Positions 1-11,809 of a stretch of DNA of 29,710 nt are shown here, piece by piece; position 1 is the stretch's first letter; every line of letters begins with the position of its first letter. The notes under the pieces were generated by a model. The model searched no databases. It worked only from the letters and a program-made list of their open reading frames with translations, and was not told the origin of the DNA. Position numbers and translations under genes: made by a program. Source of the DNA: Schoenoplectus triqueter (lineage: Eukaryota; Streptophyta; Magnoliopsida; Poales; Cyperaceae); assembly GCA_964058805.1 (NCBI GenBank), contig CAXKVV010000806.1, forward strand, positions 1 to 29,710, given 5' to 3'.

Positions 1-1020
1 ATAGAAATAGGAATATTAATGGGTCATGGTTAACATTATTTTATTATTTTCTCATCTGATCCGACCAAACTCGGATAAATTTTTTTGACACTCCATAATG
101 ACAATTAATAAAGAAAAGACAGTTCATATTCTGTTAAATTGCAGCTAATTAAGTCTACTATGATATTCCAATTTCACCAATCATACATTAGTGTAAAAAC
201 AAAGGCGACGAAGGAAGCAAAAAAAAAAGAAAAAAAAAACTGAAATCTTATAAAAATGCTACAATTGATATTACTGTAAATATCACAATTTATTTAACTG
301 GATCAACATTTTGATGAATCAAATATTTTCTTTAATTTTAACAAGTCAATCTCAATTTTTTCAGTAAACAAAATCCTACCTTTGTGGGACGATCTGATAA
401 GTTTCTGGTTTAGCTGATCTAAAAGAAAATTGATGCGAGTAAACAAAAGTACTATAAATAATTATAAATACAATAAATGGAACATATAAAAAAAATCAAT
501 CAAAGTATATGAAAATAAACACGCTTCATGAATATGAAGTTGTAAAAAATTAACAGAAATGGTTGGTTGAGAAAATGGCGTGCTTTATTTTCTCCCTAAT
601 CTCTTTCCTCCCTTTAGCAACACATGGCATCAGATTAAAGTCCTAGTTTGGCCAACAAAGAAAACCGGACTTTGTTCTAGATTGCTTGTCATATCTCAGG
701 TTTTGTTAGTTTGGTGGCCAAATAATTAGTCCTTGAACTCACAATGAATGCAAATTTTCACCGAAAAGGAGAGAAAAATAATTAAATAAAAGACATGTTT
801 CACATTTTACCCTACTAATCAGTTGAAATAATAAACTGATCCTATCCATTACCTAATTTATTTAATTTAATCTGGTCCCTCGAATCATTACTTGCCAGTC
901 GCTCAAAAATTTTAACGTGTGGTTTTGTCTAACACACATTTGGACCAAGATTTAAAATAAATTAAACAAAGGTTGCAGATGCAAAAAAGAAATTTTATTT
1001 CTGTACCAGTACTGTACCAC
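1..1020. other. AT-rich 5' flank of the LACS gene
   Basis: No gene is visible here. The stretch is AT-rich, with poly-A runs near 220-240 and no long reading frame. It lies directly upstream of the LACS TATA box, so its 3' part probably acts as promoter, but I could not recognise specific control elements with confidence. Confidence 0.5.
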
Positions 1021-1023
1021 TGG

Positions 1024-1032
1024 TTATATAAG
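1024..1032 (+). promoter_or_regulatory. TATA box of the LACS gene
   Basis: The sequence TTATATAAG sits about 100 bases upstream of the LACS start codon. A plant TATA box places transcription start about 25-35 bases downstream, near 1055-1065, which would give a 5' leader of about 70-75 bases. The motif is seen directly; the start site is inferred. Confidence 0.6.
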
Positions 1033-1063
1033 TCATGTGCTCTCACGTAGTAGAGTACATTTC

Positions 1064-1135
1064 ATGAGTGAAACTCTTAATAAGACATCCCTGCTTGTGA
1101 AGAAAAATTACATAGGCAGCTTTGTGAAGAGATGA
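1064..1135 (+). CDS. Upstream ORF overlapping the LACS start
   Basis: An ATG at 1064 opens a 23-codon frame that ends in TGA at 1133-1135. That stop overlaps the LACS start codon at 1132 in the four bases ATGA. If transcription starts near 1055-1063 this small ORF lies in the leader and ribosomes would meet it first. Such an overlap could lower LACS translation or couple it to reinitiation. The peptide is not recognised, and the element matters only if the transcript starts upstream of 1064. Confidence 0.4.
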   Translation: MSETLNKTSLLVKKNYIGSFVKR

Positions 1136-4100
1136 AGCACTTGGTGGAGGTGGAGAAGGGGGAGGAAGGCGCCGATGGGCGACCGAATGCGGGCCCCGCA
1201 TACCGCAGTGTGTTCGCAAAGGACGGGTTCCCTTCCCTGAGAGCTGGCTTGGAGAGCTGCTGGGATATCTTTCGGTATTTTCTTTTTTGTATTTTAGAAT
1301 TTAGAAATATGATATAGCACAATTTGCATATAAACAGAATATTTACTAGCATACAAAAATGAACGATCCGTTACCATAAAGCGATACCAGCAATAATGTG
1401 CTTAATTTAATTTTTCATATAATTCATGCGATTACACTAAGACAATTTAAATAAGATTAATTTTTTAAAACAACGAATTAGTATGAAAAAATTTATTTAA
1501 ATTTTTTGATCGAACGGCCTAAAAAATTATGGTAGCGGGACTGGCAGCTAATGTGGCCATATGCGGTATATTTGATTTCATAAAATAAACAGGAATGAAA
1601 AAAAACTTAAAAAAAAAAAGCTGTTAACGTCGCCAGAATGTGTCAGAGTCACAGTCCCATAAAATTACATTATGCGACTACCACAACAGATCCGGAAATT
1701 TTCATTCTGAAAAATAAAAATAAATAAATTCGATCGCGCTCGCGCTTGATGGGGAAGCGGCGAAGCGCTCGTCGCTCCACTGAGAGCCACCTCTTAATGT
1801 TAGAAAGCTTATCAACAATTTACTGCCGATTTTACTGAAACTTGTTTACTGGGAAATGGGGATGGGAATTCACTTAACGGCTGAGCGAATTTGGGTTTCA
1901 GTGTATCAGTGGAGACGAATCCGAAAAATCGAATGCTGGGTCGTCGTCAGATCGTCGATGGCAAGGTTTGCTCCTCGTTTCGCTATTTCTCATCTTATCT
2001 TCCCAAACAAATAGTTCTTTTGTTGCAATAAGTTTTTTAAGCATTTTTCTTTCTATTTTCCTATTTTGATAGAGTGGTGAGTATGTGTGGCAGACATATG
2101 AAGAGGTGTATGAAATTGTGATCAAGGTTGGAACCTCTATGAGAAGCTGTGGAGTTTCAAAGGTGCATTTTTTCCCCTCACAAATCTGAGTTTTTGAATA
2201 GAAAAGAGACTGCTCATTACAAAAAGTTGCAAATGATCTTTATCTTTTCATTGCTTGCAAAAGAGAGCTCTCCTTTAACTGAGAAACTTTTAAGTGAGTC
2301 CATATGTAGGTTGATTAAGGTGAGATCATGAAAATATCTTGTCCTGTACAATGAAATTGATTTTCTGTTTATTTTATTCAAATACTGTGCTTTAGGAAAA
2401 CAGCATTCAAATGGGTTAGTTTAGTTATACAAATACTATCCTAGTCTCCTAATCATTCAATTGCTGGTGGTTGCTCTCCTTTACATGTAAAAATAAAGTA
2501 GGACCTTTTCTGAAATTTCATGATCAAATTATTTTGCAAAATTCACTTAGAATTTTTACATTGTTTAAATTTGCGAGAGGTAAATGACTACAAATTGCTT
2601 CTCATTTTCTTAGGGAGGGCGTTGTGGCATCTATGGTGCCAATTGTCCTGAATGGATCATCAGCATGGAGGTATAAACCTTATGTATAAAACAGAATATT
2701 TAAATTTACAATCATAAATAATTAACTATTGCTAGTATTGTTTTGTGACCTCCTCACATGGTTTGTTTGATAACTCAGGCTTGCAATGCTCATGGGATTT
2801 ACTGTATTCCCTTGTATGATACCCTTGGTATGCATTATCATTACTATTGATAACTTGGTCATTATTGTTAACAACATTGGTTGACTTGTAGAGATCAAAA
2901 TAAGTAGCAGTTTTCAATTGTTTTACTTTTGTCTGTACCTAGGTTCTGGAGCTGTGGAGTTTATCATATGCCATGCAGAGATTGAAATTGCCTTTGTAGA
3001 AGAGAAGAAGATTTCTGAGGTTATTTATTGATCTCTAAACAGAATGTTGTCTAAATGCAAATCTGTATGATAAAGATGGTGAAGCCTCAAAGTCTTACAC
3101 TAAGCATTTATTGCCAATGGTAGTTATACATATTCCCTTTTTGGTATAATCTAAGATGTTTAACCAAATCATGTTGAGGCTATTGACAACCTCAAAGTTT
3201 ATAGTCCATTTAAGATTACTTTTTACTCACTATTCAGTATTCATCATGTTTCAGCTTTTGAAGACCTTTCCAGGCACAAAACGTTTTCTTAAAAGTATGC
3301 TTTAATTAAATTGTAAATTATGATTTGTTTTTCTCTGTGCCACCTTCACATAGTATAATCATCATTTTATTTATATTTCTTAAATATTACTGCAGCCATT
3401 GTCAGTTTCGGGGAAGTCCCTACAGAACAAAGGCAAGAGGCTGAGAATCATGGCTTGTCTATTTACACATGGGATGAGTTCCTCCTGCTGGTAATTAATA
3501 GATACTGATGTTAAAATTAGATTTTCCATTTGTCGGTAGAATTCCATAACACAATTGCAAAGAACTAAATTTCTCTTTATAATTAATGTTCTCGCTATGC
3601 TCCTTATCAGGGGGAGAACCAACAGTTTGACCTTCCCATTAAAGCAAAAGAAGATATTTGCACAATAATGTACACAAGTGGAACCACAGGGGATCCCAAG
3701 GGTGTGATGATGTCAAATGAGAGCATTCTTGCATTCATTGCTGGTGTAGATAGGCATCTAGAATGTATTAATGAAAAGGCAAGGTTTTCGTATTACACTG
3801 TTTTCTGTTCTTTTAATAGCACTTCATGATATGCTATTTCTACAGTTAACTCCAAACATTATTAGTATTTTTTGCATGCAACACACAACCGTTAGGCTAT
3901 TTGTTACAAAAAGCGCTCTCCTTTGGAAGCAATTTGTCCCTACATTCAACAACTTAAATCTGATTTCTAATGGAGTAACTTTAAGGCACTAGGTTTTTGT
4001 ATATATAAAACAAATATGTGAAAGTATCACCTATGCATAATTAAAGGTGATTGAAAAGGTCGGTGATTGCAAATTTTAATGATTGCTATTTTATTTTGTG

Positions 4101-6663
4101 AGAACTCATGCATATACAATTATTTATGCAGATGGATGCAAGTGACGTATACATGTCATATCTCCCTTTGGCACATATTTTTGACAGAGCTCTTGAGGAG
4201 CTGTTCATCTACAATGGTGGATCAATTGGATTTTGGCGTGGGGTACAAGAATTTATCAGAATTAATCTGACTTGATCAAGAATATTTTCTCCATTTTGTT
4301 GCATGAAAATTAACATGACCTATTTTATTATTGCTGAACTGTTTATTTGCAGGATGTGAAGTTACTATTTGAGGATATTAAGATGCTCAAACCAACTTTC
4401 TTTTGTGCAGTGCCACGTGTCCTAGACCGTATATATTCAGGTGAATTGTTTTTAATGTTATCTATGAGAAATTTTATCAGTATGTGCTCATTGTGCTTGC
4501 TTAAAATTCTAATGAATACATTTGCAAGTTTTATGAGAGAATATCTTGATCTTCTTGAAGAATTAAATTTTTTAGCTGCTCTTTTTTATGCTAGGAATGC
4601 AGGAAAAGATTTCATCCAGTCGCTTTCTGAAGAAGGCCTTGTTCAATTTTGCTTTTGAATAGTGAGTTTTTACTCAGTTATTGTCTAATATTAACAAAAT
4701 TTCACTCAATATCCGATTTCTCTGTTAATTTCAATATTTTAATTAGTATTACAATTTCTTATATGTTTGGCAGCAAACTGCACAATATGAAGAAGGGATA
4801 TAAACACAACGAGGCAGCTCCCTATTTTGACAAATTTATATTCAGTAAGGTACATAGAAATATGTATACTTCATTAATAGTCATCTACAATTTTTATTCC
4901 TATTGCCATTCTTGGAGTTTGATATTAATAGTCTAACCTTATGGCAATGTATTCCAGATAAAAGAAGCAATGGGTGGAAAGGTGAACCTCTTATTATGTG
5001 GGGCAGCTCCCCTCGCTCCTCATGTTGAGGAATTCTTGCGTGTTGTAATGTGCTGTCATGTTTTGCAGGGCTATGGTATGAAATCATTTACTGGTTATCA
5101 ATTACATGCATGACTTAATGTAAGCCTTTTTTTATTTAGTCTCAAAGTTCCCACTTTGGTCTCAAAATATTCTTTATTTATACCATTATCTCTGTTATTG
5201 CTGTGGTACAAATGAAGATTACCTATGGGTAAAGGGTCAATATCATTGACATTCCTGATCTTAATACACATTAAATTCAGGCTTGACTGAGACCTGTGCT
5301 GGCTCATTTGTCAACCAACCAAATGACCTGGCTATGCTTAGCACTGTGGGCCCACCAGTACCCAATATTGATGTGAGATTAGAGTCGGTACCTGAGATGG
5401 GATATGATGCCTTGTCAACTGTACCACGTGGGGAAATATGTATAAGAGGGAAAACATTGTTCTCTGGATACCACAAAAGAGAGGATCTGTCAAAAGAAGT
5501 CATGATCAATGGCTGGTTTCACACAGGTATCCATGTTCACTCTTCAGGTTTGCTTTCTGAATTCAGCATCATGCTATAATCGTTGTTGCATAATTACATT
5601 ACATTTAATGTCAACTGTCAAGAAGAGATTATTTTGCCGTTACAAGAAAAGAAAATTGTGTTCGGCATAACTTTTCAAAAAGAAAATTAATTTGTTCCCA
5701 GACATGGCATAAAGTTTGCATGTTAAGAAATGCAAGACCATACTAGTACAGTTCAATCTGAAACTCTATTGTCATAATTGACATGGCATTGTAAAGTTGG
5801 AAACTATTGTTAATGACATCTACACTTGCAACTGTTATTTGTAATCCTCTCATGAATTCATATATGTAGGTGATATTGGTGAATGGCAGCCTGATGGATG
5901 TTTAAAAATAATTGATAGAAGGAAAAACATTTTTAAGCTCTCACAGGGAGAGTATGTTGCAGTGGAGAACTTAGAGAACATCTACAGTTTAACACCTACT
6001 ATAGACATGGTACATATGTCACAATCATTTTTCTTTTTACCTACCATGATTCAAGCTTTCATAACTGGTAATTTCAGTAATTTTGTTAGCAGATATTTGG
6101 TTGTTGTAAATTTATTTGTTGTTTCTCTAGATATGGATATATGGAAATAGCTTCAAATCATACTTAGTAGCTGTTGTGAACCCAAATCAAGCGGCCGTTG
6201 AAAAATGGGCACAACAAAATGGACAGAAGGGAGATTACTCTGAAATTTGTGCAAATTCCAAAGCAAAAGAACACATTCTTGAGGAATTAGCAAAGATTGC
6301 GAAAATAAATAAGGTATGAGTTGCTTTCCCTAGATTCTATCTTGTGGAATACTATCTGTTTTCGTGAATATTTACTTGTCTTCTTTTCGGGCAGTTGAAA
6401 GGATTTGAATACATAAAAGCTTTGTATCTTGATCCACTGCCATTTGACATGGAGCGCAACTTGTTGACGCCAACTTTTAAGAAACGACGGCCCCAACTTC
6501 TCAACTATTACCAGGTTTGTACATTAATTTAATGCTACTAACCCTGTGTGATATCATAGCTATTTCGTGATGATTTGATTCATTTTTTATTCTGAACTTT
6601 TTTAATATATATTTTAACTTTTTTCAGAACATCATAGATGGTCTGTATGCAAATACAAAATAG
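1132..6663 (+). CDS. Long-chain acyl-CoA synthetase, LACS4-like (19 exons)
   Basis: The enzyme activates free fatty acids to acyl-CoA with ATP and CoA, through an acyl-AMP intermediate. Exons read from the sequence: 1132-1274, 1902-1965, 2073-2162, 2614-2670, 2779-2827, 2943-3019, 3255-3294, 3396-3490, 3611-3778, 4132-4242, 4353-4440, 4595-4661, 4774-4849, 4958-5075, 5281-5526, 5870-6009, 6131-6313, 6395-6514 and 6628-6663. They total 1968 nt, or 655 residues plus stop, in one frame; the family is usually about 650-700. Visible motifs are the AMP-binding loop YTSGTTGDPKG (about 226-236), PLAHIFDR in exon 10, GYGLTET (about 413-419), and the fatty-acyl signature HTGDIGEWQPDG running into KIIDRRKN (about 495-516). 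KLSQGEYVAVEN follows. Phrases such as FWRGDVKLL and CAVPRVLDRIYSG fit the LACS3/4/5 clade better than LACS1/2. The C-terminus (NTK) has no peroxisomal SKL signal, so an ER location is inferred. Every intron is GT-AG except intron 9, which is GC-AG. The start is the only ATG in frame with the conserved VEVEKGEEGADGRP block. Confidence 0.95.
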
Positions 6664-7570
6664 AGAAGCTCCTTGTATTGAATGGCAATCGACCCACGAA
6701 TTATCCCGCTCTGACAAGGGTTTTATTATTATACATCTTTTACTTCGATTATATGCATATTTTTTTATTGCCATTTGGTATAATTATGATTCAAACATGG
6801 GACATCATGTATATACGACAGTGGAAGATGGTGTAAACAGGTATTTTATTTAGTATATAAAACATGATTTGACATAGTTCTTTGTGATTGATCATTGACT
6901 TAAAACCCAAGGAAATATAATTAGTCCCAAAAGCATTATCAAGATTACCAGCATAAGTCATACTTGAGGGGTCTTCATTGAAGAAATGAAGAACTTTCGA
7001 GTGCGGAAATTAAAATCTCTTGTTTTATAAGTTTGAATACTATAATATGGAAAATACATACCATTGCAATCGACATAAATTGTTACTTGATTATATTTTT
7101 TTAATTAGTATATAAATTTTGTTAACAAAAAAAGTTACATATTTATTTAGAAAAATGCCTAAAAAGATTTTAAAATTAATCTTTTGTAATTTTGTCCTTC
7201 AAGTTTTTAGAAATTAAATAAAATTTATGAAATTTATTGTACATATTAATAATACTACATTATATATAAAACATGACATATCCATCCAACATGAAGTACC
7301 AGTCTATAGATTTAGAATTATTGTTTTTTAGACAATAAAAAAGAGCACAGATAAATTTTCTAAAAAGGAGTACATATAAATCTAAAATGTTATTTATAAA
7401 CATCGCTGAATAAAGTTAGAAAAACAAGTAGGCCTAATAATAGCAGATTTGAACCACAAAAACGTGGTCGCGTTTCTCCTTGTTAATCTCTACTGTTCTT
7501 CACAAATCAGAGAAACTTCAATTCCTAGCTATATCCTATCCTTACTGCATTAGCAGTCTGCCACTCAAAG
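6664..7570 (+). other. LACS 3' flank and leader remnant of the F-box pseudogene
   Basis: The first part is presumably the LACS 3' UTR; no poly(A) signal stands out. About 6870-7440 is AT-rich with no gene seen. About 7480-7570 resembles the leader of the intact F-box gene (13050-13127): both contain CAAATCAG followed by AACTTCAATTCCTA or ACCTCAATTCCTA. The F-box duplication therefore included untranslated sequence. No clear TATA box was found for this copy. Confidence 0.5.
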
Positions 7571-8767
7571 ATGGGGGCGGATTGGAGGCTCCTACTACCG
7601 GAACTCCTCGAACTGATCTCGGAGAAAATCACATCCATCTCCGACTTTGTGCGCTTTCGTGCGGTGTGCACCGCATGGCGTCTCGTCCCCACCACCTTCC
7701 TCCCCAACTCCCCTGGCTCATACTCCCTCGCGAACCCGACAACGGAGAAAACATCATTCTTGGTTCTTCGCTTTCCTTGTACAGCCTCTCCCAATCTAAA
7801 AGTCACGTTCTTGACTTTCTGCAAATACTAGGAAAATACATCCGTGGCTCCTCTCATGGATGGCTTGTTTTGGAGAAGGAAAAGGAGGTTTGGTTGTTCA
7901 ATCCCATTACTAGAAACCAAATCACCCTTCCTTCCCTCTCTGCTCAGCCAAAATCATATCTAGGAACTCATGCTGGGGGTAATCCAAGGGTGAGGTTCTT
8001 GACAGTGTACTTCCATTTTGCATCAGCATTCAGCAAAGCATTATTGTCTTCATACCCCACAATGCATCCCAACTTCTTAATACCGGCTTTGAATTCCAGT
8101 TCTTGGAAGATCATTTTGTAGAATTGGAGATGAGTGCTGGACTACACTCACTCTATCAGAAAAACTCTCTAACGACCAATTGTGGGTATCTGATATCAGC
8201 TATCACAATGGTTTTTTTTATGCAATTGATGCTCAAGGCCATGCTTGGATTGGTGACGTCAGTAATGCCAGTTAGAAGCACCTCCCTCCAGCGCTTTGTT
8301 TGAACCCTGAACTTGATTGTGTTTGTACTGTTGCAGGGAGCTCTGATGAACACGGATTGATAGTTCTCTGTCGGGATGACCAGTACAGCTACATATATGA
8401 TCCACTAGATAAATTTTCGATTCTGGTCTTGGATGAAGAGCAAAAGAAATGTTTGAAAGTAGATGACAAATATATGCGCCGCGATATTCTTTTCTGCGGT
8501 GGCAACTTCCATTGTATGTCTTACTGCGACTGATATACAACTTGATGGATGGAAAGGGAATTGCATATGTTACGTATCTCCTCAATTGCTGTGGAAGATT
8601 GATGGTGTGGACTGGTTCAGCTGCAGCATGAAGCTCCTTAATAGAGATGATAATCATGATATGACTACTACAACTTTAGCTAGTCACTTGGGCCTTTTCC
8701 AAGTTCTACAATCGTGACATTTCTTCAAAAGGCCCGTGTTTTTTATGGCTTACACCTTCATTGTGTT
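7571..8767 (+). pseudogene. F-box/DUF295 pseudogene, frameshifted copy
   Basis: This is a broken paralogue of the intact gene at 13128-14318, alignable along its whole length. It starts MGADWRLLLPELLELI and keeps the F-box core DFVRFRAVCTAWR. Against the intact copy, 13 bases are missing at about 7680/7681, shifting the frame. A further 2 bases are missing near 8108-8112. The Trp codon after NAS has become TAG at 8273-8275. Another 2 bases are missing near 8520-8530, just after GNFHCM. Similarity continues past a premature stop to the matching terminus TTATGGCTTACACC, then TGTTAG at about 8767, and into the 3' UTR to about 8890. Middle blocks such as GSSHGWLVLEKEKEVWLF remain readable. Four disabling lesions make a functional protein very unlikely, although the 5' half could still be transcribed. 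Confidence 0.85.
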
Positions 8768-9735
8768 AGTTTAATTAACAAATAGCTTTTAGTCATGTCT
8801 GTTTTTTTTTCTTTTTAATTAACGCTCAAGGTTTGAATGTTAGATGTTCTTCTAGGTTCCTAATTTTTTTTTCAATTCCAGTGTTAAATTTTATTTGTTG
8901 TTTTGCAGCTATTCAAATAGTGATGAATGAACTTGAATCTTATTTCCGGCAAATCACGGAGCTCCAATTACTCACAAAGATTTTAGAATTATTTGGAATA
9001 TTCCATGGCAATGACAAATTGTTTTGTCAAAAATTGAAGAGATTTAATTTGTTTCTAACACCTGTATTATAATTTATTATGCACCGACACAATGAATGAA
9101 TGAATGATTCATTTGTTCTAAGACGAGTCCAGAACTGTATGCGCTCTGTAATATGCGGAACTAATTGTGTAGGCTGTTTATACGGCCCATAAATGCATCC
9201 GCATATCACAACATTCGGCCCATTTACGCGCTCTAACACGAAACCACGCTACTATAATTCTGTCACACAAAATCTCAGACGACCGCTAACACCTGTAAAC
9301 AATTCTGCTAATGAAAGATTTACACGAGTATATATATGATAAAAGTTATAAGTTAATCATTATTAATCATGGGAGACTGCCAACTGCCAAGAGAACACCG
9401 ACCTTGAGAATTAAGGTATCATAATACAGGAAAAAATATGAAAAAGTTTCTTAATACTCTCTGTATTGCATTTTTTTTTGCCTTTTACATGATCTCTAGG
9501 TTTAATTAACTAATAACATATTGTCAAAAAAAAAACACTAATAGTTACTCTACCACCAGGTCCACCACACACAAGAGACCGTGAGCTTGCCTATTAACTA
9601 ACATGGGAAACTTTTGGCAATACACCATGGTTGACATACATAGAAGAAAATGATCAATTATTTTATATTGACAAGCCCCCCTAACCCATGGAGATATTCA
9701 ATTTCTCATGTTAATCTAATGATTTTAATCTAAAT
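8768..9735. other. Intergenic, no gene seen
   Basis: About 8768-8890 still resembles the 3' UTR of the intact F-box copy. The rest is AT-rich with a short run of ATGA repeats near 9093-9108 and a poly-A run near 9523-9535. The weak 79-codon frame at 8833-9072 has no recognisable motif and is not called a gene. Confidence 0.45.
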
Positions 9736-9737
9736 GA

Positions 9738-10090
9738 AGTTGATTGGTCTAACTGCAGCATCAAACATTAACTAGAGAGTTACAACTTTTGCAAACCCTA
9801 GGTGATTGTTTAATTGCAATGAACTTCTTCCAATATAATGCAAGTGGCCCTGTTTCCTATAAGTTTGAATCTACTGTTATCTGAATTTTGGATAATAGGG
9901 ATCTGTTATCTCGATCAGGATTATTGGATCCAAAGTAAATGATCTCAATCAATTTGAAGAGAGAGAAAAATAAATCTGAGCCGTTCGGTATCAATTCCAC
10001 GGTCCTGATTGAGATAACAAGATTCTATTATCCTGAAGAATCACAACAAATTTGGATCCATTTCTTATGGCTTACCTACCCTTTTTAACT
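9738..10090 (+). pseudogene. Third F-box/DUF295 remnant (C-terminal scrap)
   Basis: Two short stretches match the C-terminal coding end of the intact F-box gene. At 9738-9795, GATTGGT, CAGCATCAA and GTTACAACTTT follow in the same order as at 14169-14229. At 10061-10080, TTTCTTATGGCTTACCTACC matches the region at 14288-14308, which encodes the last residues. Between them lies a foldback element at about 9873-10050. The F-box, the propeller core and an open frame are all absent. It is probably the relic of a third tandem copy. The matches are short, so confidence is moderate. Confidence 0.5.
9873..10050. mobile_element. Small foldback element inside the F-box relic
   Basis: The arms are inverted repeats. 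GGATAATAG, then TGTTATCTCGATCAGGA, on the left (about 9889-9923) pairs with TCCTGATTGAGATAACA and CTATTATCC on the right (about 10003-10033), with mismatches. The outer ends are only roughly placed, and no target duplication is evident. It separates two pieces of the decayed F-box copy, which is what an insertion would do. The family is not recognised. Confidence 0.5.
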
Positions 10091-10843
10091 GAACGGCGTT
10101 TGCACATGTTGGTTTTTGCAGATTTCTTTTTTCAAACTATTTGTTGTTTTGTAGCTCCATTTTTTTTTCAAACTCCTTTTTGTTTCGTAGTTTCACTTAT
10201 GTCATTAGCAATTATAACTGTATTTATAATTATCTTGTAGTACATAAAAAGTTTGCTCTTTTGTCTGAATTGTAGATCAACAAGGTTGTGTTTGGATGTA
10301 CTTGTAGTGTGAAGACAGTTTTCTATGTCATTTGTCCTCATTTGTGTTGGAGAAAACTAGTTTCTGATTAAGATCCGTTCAATCTAGTTGACGAATATTT
10401 AGTTTTTTTTTTCTGTGAAATTCTGGGAGCTGATCTGACCTGGAAAATTTAGCAAATAGAACCAGCAAATAAACGCTGAGGCCTCTGTACCCTGTTTGCC
10501 CTTAGGGCTCTTACTGACGAATGAAATAGAATATCACACAATCTGTTTTTCTGGCAAAATTAAGTAGTTATAATTGACAAGTACGATATAATATCTGAAA
10601 TTTGAAAGCTGGTACCATCTGTGAACTGATATTTGATATTCAGTACAAGCTTCTAACTGAACATCTAAGGCAAAATTAATAATATAAGTTTTTTTCTGGA
10701 TTTTCTTTTATTTCCATGGGAAGAATCAATACTTGGCTTTCATTAAAAAATAGAAATCTATTTATATATGTTTTGTTCATTAATGTAATATAACTAATTC
10801 TTTAGAACAAAAATATTTATCAAATTTAATTAAATAAGTAAGG
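10091..10843. other. Intergenic, no gene seen
   Basis: AT-rich sequence with T runs. The short frame at 10052-10240 is low-complexity Phe-rich sequence and not a credible gene. No repeats with clear ends were found. Confidence 0.45.

Positions 10844-10890
<47 letters not shown>
10844..10890. repeat. (TA)n-(GA)n microsatellite
   Basis: About 26 bases of TA dinucleotides run into about 21 bases of GA. This compound tract abuts the left end of the foldback element at 10888-11298. A shorter TA tract flanks its right end at about 11299-11310. Confidence 0.9.
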
Positions 10891-11298
10891 TGGAGATAGC
10901 GTGAGCTTAAGCTCACGGAGGCCTTCCGTGAGCTTAACTCAAAAACATATTAAATGATCTTAAAATTTTAATTTATCATTCTCATTAAATTATTTATATG
11001 AAAATCTCATGGGATGCAAAAATTTGGAGCGTTTTGAGCTTTTTAAGTCATTGTTTTTAATTTTTGAAAATCAGCTCTAAAAATAATAATAATATATTCA
11101 ATACTTGAACATCATTTTTAAAAATTAAAAACGGCGACTTAAAAAGCTCAAAACGCTCCAAATTTTAGCATCCCATGAGATTTTCATATAAAGAATTTAA
11201 TGAAAATGATAAATTAAAATTTCGAGATGATTTAATATGTTTTTTAAGTTAAGCTCACGGAAGACCTCCGTTAGCTTAAGCTCACGCTATCTCCACTC
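10888..11298. mobile_element. Foldback element A between TA tracts
   Basis: The ends are GAGTGGAGATAGCGTGAGC on the left and the complement ending GCTATCTCCACTC on the right. The two arms are complementary over roughly 180 bases each, around a short AT-rich centre. Inside each end sits the palindrome GTGAGCTTAAGCTCAC (10901-10916; one mismatch in the right copy, 11270-11285). An 11-nt spacer and a third half-site GTGAGCTTA follow. No protein is encoded. The core (ATGGGAT.CAAAAATT, then GAGCTTTTTAAG) resembles elements B, C and E. Placement between TA tracts recalls the rice Micron elements, but that relationship is inferred. Confidence 0.8.
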
Positions 11299-11483
11299 TA
11301 TATATATATAATCTATTAAGAATCTTATCATTGGGAAAACAGAAATAATTTGCAGCAACATTTAGAATGTTCATATTATACACGACACATGAAAAATTAC
11401 GAATATAGTGCATGTTTCATATTTAATATTTAAAAGGCGTTATCCAATTCTCACGATAACCAGAAACCAAGGTTCCACATACC

Positions 11484-11801
11484 TAGAGGTGGTAATCGGG
11501 CGGGTCGGGTCGGGTTCGGGTTCGGGTCGGGCGGGTCGGGTCAGTTTGACTTTCTGGAAGAAATCAGGTCGGGCCGGGTCGGGTCAGGGTCGGGTCGGGT
11601 CAATTTACATGTTGTGTTTTTTCAGATCGTTGATAGATTTCGATTGGATTGAAGGTCATTTGATCTCGGGTCGGGTCGGGTCAGGTCGGGTTCGGGTCGG
11701 ATCGGATCAGTTTGACTTTCTTAAAAAATCGGGTCGGATCGGGTTCGGGTCCGGACGGGTCGGGCGGGTTTGTCGGATCGGGTCGGGTTCTGCCACCTCT
11801 A
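11484..11801. mobile_element. hAT-like CGGGT-rich MITE, copy 1
   Basis: The element is 318 bp. It starts TAGAGGTGGTAATCGGGCGGG and ends TGCCACCTCTA, so its ends are inverted repeats with one mismatch in the first 11 bases. It is bounded by a perfect 8-bp direct repeat, CACATACC, at 11476-11483 and 11802-11809. An 8-bp target duplication is typical of hAT transposons. Both halves are packed with GGGTCGGGTC repeats around a unique middle that includes a stretch near TTTACATGTTGTG. No transposase is present, so it would need a helper. A near-identical copy lies at 19526-19820. Confidence 0.88.
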
Positions 11802-11809
11802 CACATACC

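Noticed and set aside
7480..8121. A 213-codon open frame that could be taken as the F-box gene
   Set aside because: Its first third is out of frame with the F-box. Only the later part matches the family, because of the 13-bp deletion near 7680. The locus is a pseudogene.
8833..9072. A possible 3' exon after TTTTGCAG at about 8901-8908
   Set aside because: The F-box paralogue is single-exon and the peptide has no recognisable features; one acceptor-like sequence is not enough.
11484..11801. The CGGGT arrays as telomere-like or satellite DNA
   Set aside because: They are confined between inverted-repeat ends with an 8-bp target duplication, so they belong to a transposon.
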